From Hormiphora californensis (lineage: Eukaryota; Ctenophora; Tentaculata; Cydippida; Pleurobrachiidae), in assembly GCA_020137815.1 (NCBI GenBank), contig CM035360.1, forward strand, positions 2,136,077 to 2,200,076: 64,000 bases of DNA, written 5' to 3'. The position numbers and the translations under genes are program-made. How positions within the stretch are numbered: the stretch's first letter is position 1; each line of letters starts with the position of its first letter. Below, piece by piece: positions 58,534 through 64,000 of this stretch. Below the pieces are notes generated by a model that was given only the letters and a program-made list of their open reading frames with translations, was not told the DNA's origin and searched no databases.

Positions 58534-58839
58534 GCAACAAAACAGAGAATTCATTGTAGTTTTATGGTTGTGTGATGACAACAGATTTGTGCGAGAACTG
58601 TGATAGTGTGTGTATTATACAGAGTTAGGGCTGACGTAATACAATTTACCGGAGAATCAAGTTTTTAAAACGTTTCTTTGTGCGTTTTGTACAGAATCTT
58701 ATGTGAATTATATCCTCCGCACAAAATGACCTGTTTATTATTTTGGAGGTCGGAGGGGCCGGGAATGGTATGGTATTGATACTGGTGAAGTTGACGTGAT
58801 ACCAGTGTTGACGGCGAATACAGAGAGGGGCGATATGCT

Positions 58840-59181
58840 TGACATGTTCGCAGTCTGTCGGCTCTCACACCGGGCCAAAGCGCTTAACGTGCCGAACAGA
58901 CAGACTGCGTAGCATGGCAACGATATGTCCTAGGTGATCAGGACGAGCGTAGCGAGGCTTTACAACGTAATTTATTGCTTGGCTCCATTGCAACCTATTC
59001 TCGCTCTGTATGTGAGATCGATCTCGGTCGCTGCGCGACCTCGATCTCACTCAGGCATCAATGTGGCCAAATTTATTGCCATGCTACGCAGTCTGTCCAT
59101 GTCTGTTCGGCACTTTAAGCTCGGTACTTTAAGCTCGCCCTTCGGGCTCGCGTGAGAGCTGACAGACGAGGAACATGTCAG
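58840..59181. mobile_element. Inverted-repeat element, about 340 bp
   Basis: Outer arms starting GACATGTTCGCAGTCTGTCG are repeated inverted at the right end with some divergence, and CAGACTGCGTAGCATGGCAA recurs inverted within. The centre includes a perfect hairpin GAGATCGA(T/G)...TCGATCTC around CGCTGCGCGACC. Part of the centre (about 58982-59070) recurs at 63317-63412. Confidence 0.75.
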
Positions 59182-60008
59182 GTAATTTACAGCTAAACAG
59201 GGATCAATTGGATCCATGGATTATTTGGTCAATTGGATCATCGCCGTTCACCACCTTCCCCTGGGAAACAAAAGAAACTAAAAACGATCAGTGGCCTCGT
59301 TTTCGTTTTTCCAACTTTCCGGAAAATTTGTCGATTGGAAAAGTCAGGGGTAGAGCTTTTAACGAGGTCGGGTCGTATGATCCACCCCTGACAGACAAAA
59401 CAAACGAGGTTTCTCGCAAAACGAATTAATAAGTAAAGGAACTGGTGATCCGGATAAAATAGTTTAACAAATTCAACGCACCAAAATCAAGAATTAGTTA
59501 ATTATCAGCCAATTAGCGGCTATCTCACAAAAATAAATGTGGGTCATTGGTCACTTACATATCTTACATACTGTGATTATTTAACAATAACATGAATTAA
59601 TTCAGTAATTTAGCTTAATTTTATTATCAAAATCCCCTTAAAACAAAAAAAAACAATCAGTTTCTTCATTTATTATCCGACTCTCCACTTGCCGGACTTA
59701 TTGGGCAGGGCCGAGGACTACTGGTAATTAAGATTAGTATCTGTATGGCGGCGCCATACCCCATTTGATTCTCAGATGGGGTCGCAGCGCCAGACAGATT
59801 AATATATCAAATGTGATAATGAATTGTCCCATCATTGATCTCCACTATAATTGTACCAGCGAAATCCCTGTGGGTTTAACCAATGTGTACTTTAGAATAA
59901 TTCAGTACTACTTATACTACAGGAATCCTGGTGACCATGATGACCATGGTCCTGCAGGATTATATTAATAGTATACTATAGTATTGGCTGACATGGTCTG
60001 ATATCGAT
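59182..60008. other. Spacer between SPEF1 and the death-domain gene
   Basis: AT-rich. Apart from the small inverted-repeat element at 59741-59797 (CTGTATGGCGGCGCCATACC start) nothing is recognised. The short frames at 59175-59429 and 59765-59968 are unsupported. Confidence 0.45.
59741..59797. mobile_element. Small inverted-repeat element, family 3, copy 2
   Basis: A shorter relative of the 57449 copy with the same CCCCATTTGATTCTCA core. Confidence 0.75.
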
Positions 60009-63000
60009 TCAACCAGTACTGCTTCCACCAGGATTATTAGCAGGATGCCCCTCCATGTTGTAATACAGGAAGGACTGTTTTGAGAGTCGCTTCTTTAGTT
60101 GAAGGTGTTTCTTGACAAAGTTCAACACTGCGGTCTGTTCAGCCAGCCTGAATGGTGGATTTGGGGTCAGGGTGGATTTGGGGGTGGGTGGAGTTGGGGT
60201 CAGGGTGAATTTGGGGTGGGGTGGATTTGGGGTAAGGGTGGATTTGGGGTTAGGGTGGATTTGGGAGAGGGGTGGATTTGGGGGAGGGGTGGATTTGTGG
60301 GAGGGGTGGATTTGGGGGTGAGTGGATTTGGGGTCAGGGTGGATTTGGGATCAGTGTGGATTTGGGGGAGGGGTGGATTTGGGGGAGGGGTGGATTTGTG
60401 GGAGGGGTGGATTTGGGGGTGAGTGGATTTGGGGTCAGGGTGGATTTGGGATCAGTGTGGATTTGGGGTCAGGGTGGATTTAAGGGTGTGTAGAAATTGT
60501 AATTTGGTGGGACATCACTACAAAATGAAAATGAAAACACCCTAGTTATAGTTTTATAGTCGGTGGATTATGGCTATGATGTCCTAGCCTGGTTTCAACA
60601 AAACAAGACGTATCGTATCCCAATCCCATTAAAACTTACTTCAAAACTTCAAGAAGATCGGTGAATGTTACAAGTTTGCTCTCAGCCGTCCATATTCGAA
60701 TTAGCTCAGCAGTCGGACTCTCTAGCGATCTGAGAAAGTATGAGTTTTTTAAATTCGGGATATCCCCCGATAGTACTATAGTTAGTTCCACTAAACATGA
60801 TGTTATTATTCCGATTCATCATGCACTATCAAAAGATATTAGTGCACTCACTCTTCAATTTCCCTCATTCTGTGGCCCATTCCCAGGAGGGGCACTATCT
60901 TCCTCCAGGCGCACTCCGGTGCCTGGTCCAGCATCTTACAGATGTGCTTGTGGAGGCCCCGGGGTATGTTGTGGACATCCACATCTGACACAGAGTTCGG
61001 CACAGTCTTCTGAAACATGATAATGTTAGGAATCTGTCTGGATAGAGATTATTATTATTCATGGAAATCTTTACTCAGCTCTTTTTCATAATACTAATTA
61101 AGGAGCTGAGTAAAGATTTTCATTATGATTTATGATACAGGCTGAGAGGATTTAGACTTTTCATGCCGGGCCTCAATTTCACTAAATCAGCTGAACTTAG
61201 CTGTTTAAAAGAGGATTTAATTTTAGGAAGGTTATCTGCCTGATAGGTGTGCTTGTTAAGATTCAGGTGACTTTATACTCTATGTGTGGTTTAATGAAGC
61301 TACACTTCATTTCTAATCTCAATATGCTACACAGCGGAGTAGCGGCCACCAAAAATGCTCGATCGTGGGAGCAAGAGCAGATCACTTCATGACGAGGTGC
61401 TTTTAGAATTAATGAATAGCTCTAATGCGTATATATCTAGTTACGTTGATGGACACAGGAACAACAAGAGGAGTGATAGTAGTTGCATTGTCCTTTTTAA
61501 CAGCCGTACTAGCACGTCTACGGGTCTGTTGTATAGGTGTACTGCTACCCTGATTACTGATCTCACTGTCTCCTCCGTGATCTGCATTACTGTCACCCTC
61601 CTAGTCAATTATTTTTATTGAGACGCGTGGTATGATGGTATTACTGTCAGCCTCCTAGTTAATTATTTTAATTGAGACACGTGGTATGATGACCATGGGC
61701 CACTTTATTTAGTTCTGCTCATTTGGAAACGACAACGGCCTTATTGTCTATAAATCATGGTTTAATTACAATCAGTGATGTACCTCAGATATATTTTGTA
61801 GTGGGCGAATGAACCTCTTCTGCCTCAACTTCTCCAACCTCTCCTCCTCCACCTCCAAGCTCTGTTCAAGTTCATGGATCGCTTTCCGGACCATTTGGAG
61901 TTTATCCAGAGTCTTAGTTGCTTTCTCCTCTGACACCACGGAGAGGTCGAGGGAGCTCTGGGAGTGGGTCCGTTCGTAACGCCGTAACGCCTCGTCCTTT
62001 TCGTGCTGAAACGAGAGAACGAGAGATAATATTAATCCTGTTATATTAATCATGTGACATGTAACATACCATTAAATTTTAATTAATTAATTAATTTAAA
62101 ACTAAACATGATTTGCACCTACATTGGAGGCGGCAATATCCATGGTATTTTGGAGCTGCACTGCCTCATTCCTCCCAACGTCCACCATGTCATAGTGGTA
62201 TGTTAACTCCTCCTCCGCACTGTTTCCCAGTACTGACAGACCCCGGGACATCTGGAGAGGGGTCAGAGGGATCAGTGTTAGTAAACAAGCAGAATGGTAG
62301 TAAATCTGGTAAATCTGGGGAGAGGTTGAGTGTGCTAGTAAAACGGGTAGAGCTGCTGAGCTGTTAGTTCATGTGAGGAGGGGGAGCAGTTCATCCTTTT
62401 TATTAGTCATCCTAAATCCTAATTACTTTAATTAGTTCATCCTAATTAGGTACCTTAATTAGTTTATCCTAATTACCTTAATTAGTTCATCTTTAACAGC
62501 ATTCCAGGTTGAGTAGTCTTGTTTTACAGCAGCAACACAGCTCCCCTCTCCCAACTCTGCCTTCATAATTCGAAGCGATGCTGCCATCTCCTTCACCTAT
62601 TTAGGAATCATGATTATAATGGATCGAAACAAGTGAACAACCAATCAGAACTCGTTATTTAGGTCACGTGACTGATTATCAGCCAATCAGGGACCAGTAT
62701 TTCCTGATTCGGTCGAACGACCTATCGGTTCTTGGAATCATGATTATAATGGATCGACTGCGGACTGCTTGAGCCTCTGTGAGAGCATTGGCATGGCCTG
62801 ACCCTATTCTCATTTCTTTTGCGCGAGAACTGTGGTCAGAGAATTGGCCTGACAGTTGAGCCTTGTTGGCCGCCTTGTTCGACACTTTCATAATGCGGTC
62901 CTTTGTATTTTACATCTACCAGTTGACTCAAATATTATTAATAATATTATAGAACACCCTGTACCACTTACCTCTCAGTACTTACCAGATCATAACAACC

Positions 63001-64000
63001 CTCAAGAGAAGGTGGCTCTCTGTACTTACCAGATCATAACAACCCTCAAGAGAAGGTGGCTCTCTGTACTTACCAGATCATAACATCCCTCAAGAGAAGG
63101 TGGCTCTCTGTACTTGTCAGATCATAACAACCCTCAAGAGAAGGTGGCTCTCAGTACTTACCAGATCATAACAACCCTCAAGAGAAGGTGGCTCTCAGTA
63201 CTTACCAGATCATAACATCCCTCAAGAGAAGGTGGCTCTCAGTACTTACCAGATCATAACAACCCTCAAGAGAAGGTGGCTCTCTGTACCTACCAGATCA
63301 TAACAACCCTCAAGATTGGCCACATTGATGCCTGAGTGAGATCGAGGTCGCGCAGCGACCGAGATCGATCTCACATCTATTATTCGCGGAGCGAGAATAG
63401 GATGCGATGGATCCAACCCTCAAGAGAAGGTGGCTCTCAGTACTTACCAGATCATAACAACCCTCAAGAGAAGGTGGCTCTCAGTACTTACCAGATCATA
63501 ACAACCCTCAAGAGAAGGTGGCTCTCTGTACTTACCAGATCATAACAACCCTCAAGAGAAGGTGGCTCTCAGTACTTACCAGATCATAACAACCCTCCAT
63601 GTTCCCCTCAAGCTGCTGCTGGGTGTGGGACCATCGCTCCCTCTCTTTAACCAGCTTCTCCCTTAGCGACTTGTTCTCCTGTTCGAGCCCTGTGTCCTAG
63701 AGAGAGAGAGATCAGGGAATTCAGATAATGTCCTAGACCAGGGTTGTCATGGCTACCAGGAGTCCTGGTAGCCATGACAACAACACCGCCCTTTTAGGCG
63801 TTCTTAGTCTTTGAGCCTTCCTCAGACAAACAAGTTTATTTAAACTTAATTGTAATCAATTAAAACTTGTTAAAATTTACCGAATTGTTTGAGAGGGTAT
63901 GCTCCAGTTGCCTATGAAGCTGCTCAATAGTCGTGTTCTTACTCTCCAGGAGGGTGTTCTGAACTTTCAACTCATTACACTGCTCTTCAACCCTCGCCTC
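60009..64000 (-). CDS. Coiled-coil protein with C-terminal death domain, 5' end outside window
   Basis: Exons read on the minus strand: 64000-63881 (runs off the edge), 63696-63580, one starting at 62900 with uncertain end, 62596-62477, 62251-62123, 62005-61784, 61009-60852, 60729-60640, 60147-60009 (stop TGA). The first exons are heptad-like coiled coil (NELKVQNTLLESKNTTIEQL, LEQENKSLREKLVKERERW), as is LDKLQMVRKAIHELEQSLEV. The end of the protein is a death-fold: LHKHICKMLDQAPECAWRKI, VPLLGMGHRMREIEES, then the hallmark ESPTAELIRIWTAES and a last helix FTDLLEVLK. Death domains make homotypic contacts in innate-immune and cell-death signalling. I do not recognise an ortholog. The exon at 62900 is disturbed by repeat insertions. 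Confidence 0.75.
60160..60485. repeat. GGATTTGGGG minisatellite
   Basis: About twenty degenerate units of 15-16 bp (GGGTGGATTTGGGGTCA and GGGGGAGGGGTGGATTTG) in the last intron of the death-domain gene, with a higher-order duplication of about 120 bp (60265-60350 versus 60360-60470). The sense (minus) strand is C-rich here. Confidence 0.9.
62427..62499 (-). repeat. Triplicated 5' splice site, about 23-27 bp unit
   Basis: On the minus strand GATGAACTAATTAAG then GTAATTAG, GATAAACTAATTAAG then GTACCTAATTAG, and GATGAACTAATTAAA then GTAATTAG follow each other. The first copy is the exon end at 62477; the second and third offer donors after 62454 and 62427, which would add 23 or 50 nt and shift the frame. 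Confidence 0.8.
62604..62757. mobile_element. MITE family 1, copy D, with 24-bp flanking direct repeats
   Basis: GGAATCATGATTATAATGGA plus TCGA occurs at 62604-62627 and again at 62734-62757 around an element core matching the other copies (AACAACCAATCAGAACTC, GGTCACGTGACTGATTATC). The terminal CAGGAACC is lost. It lies immediately upstream of the exon at 62596. Confidence 0.85.
62980..63590 (-). repeat. 44-bp minisatellite carrying a 5' splice site, about 12 copies
   Basis: Units contain (minus strand) GAGGGTTGTTATGATCTG, which is the last 18 bases of the exon ending at 63580, followed by GTAAGTACTGAGAGCC. Donor copies lie at steps of 44 bp from 63575 down to 62981, interrupted once at 63317-63415. 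About ten keep GTAAGTAC; one has changed to GACAAGTA and one to GTAGGTAC. Confidence 0.92.
63317..63415. mobile_element. Hairpin insertion inside the 44-bp array
   Basis: About 99 bp containing TGAGATCGAGGTCGCGCAGC and its inverse interrupt the array between otherwise regular units. It matches about 58982-59070 in inverted orientation, so it is likely a small mobile fragment. Confidence 0.75.

Noticed and set aside
62980-63590. CRISPR-like regular repeat array
   Set aside because: Units are contiguous 44-bp tandem copies without unique spacers, in a eukaryotic gene; it is a minisatellite.

Overview
The window is nuclear DNA of an animal. Split genes with GT-AG introns, a Mos-type kinase, a rhodopsin-family GPCR, a death-domain protein, a ciliary SPEF1 and a CR1/L2-like LINE all point to Metazoa. 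Short introns, very many (GA)n tracts and dense small inverted-repeat elements would suit an early-branching marine invertebrate such as a sponge or cnidarian, but the sequence alone does not settle the phylum.

Layout. 1-13 kb is gene-poor and dominated by (GA)n tracts and short repeats; 9.17-10.58 kb is homopolymer-stretched sequence that looks like a sequencing or assembly artefact (a second such block lies at 31.2-32.35 kb). 13.5-14.6 kb (minus) carries the first coding exon of an unrecognised scaffold-like protein with two YEN(V/L)TL motifs. 14.6-19.8 kb is repeat-rich. 20-24.4 kb is a transposon nest: a 5'-truncated LINE inside a telomere-like dispersed repeat, a second LINE fragment and a 390-bp foldback. 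25.2-27.6 kb (minus) is an intronless receptor with Ig-like domains, one membrane segment and a tail of nine tyrosines spaced exactly 13 residues apart. Head-to-head with it starts a PNKP-like gene (FHA exon at 27.8 kb, phosphatase exon at 32.7 kb, the rest not found), with a four-exon GPCR on the opposite strand inside the interval. 32.8-36.6 kb is inverted-repeat elements and a dimeric 163-bp satellite. 36.7-37.8 kb (plus) is a Mos-like kinase. 39.8-51.8 kb (minus) is a complete 20-exon RFC1, hosting six tRNA-Ala(AGC) genes in one intron. 53.0-54.3 kb (plus) is a two-exon coiled-coil protein resembling Kizuna, followed by a complete 11-exon SPEF1 (54.7-58.5 kb). 60.0-64.0 kb (minus, running off the right edge) is a coiled-coil protein ending in a death domain.

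Themes. DNA replication and repair (RFC1, PNKP), cilium/centrosome (SPEF1, Kizuna-like), oocyte meiosis (Mos) and signalling (GPCR, tyrosine-rich receptor, death-domain protein) are neighbours but not an obvious pathway. Two patterns stand out. Tandem repeats have copied exon-intron junctions at three places: 5' splice sites at 63.0-63.58 kb and 62.43-62.49 kb in the death-domain gene, and the 3' splice site of the Mos kinase exon at 36.6-36.74 kb. Small inverted-repeat elements are flanked by unusually long direct repeats of 17-24 bp. All exon boundaries below were read by eye from splice consensus and reading frame; RFC1, SPEF1, the GPCR and the Kizuna-like model each sum to an exact multiple of three.
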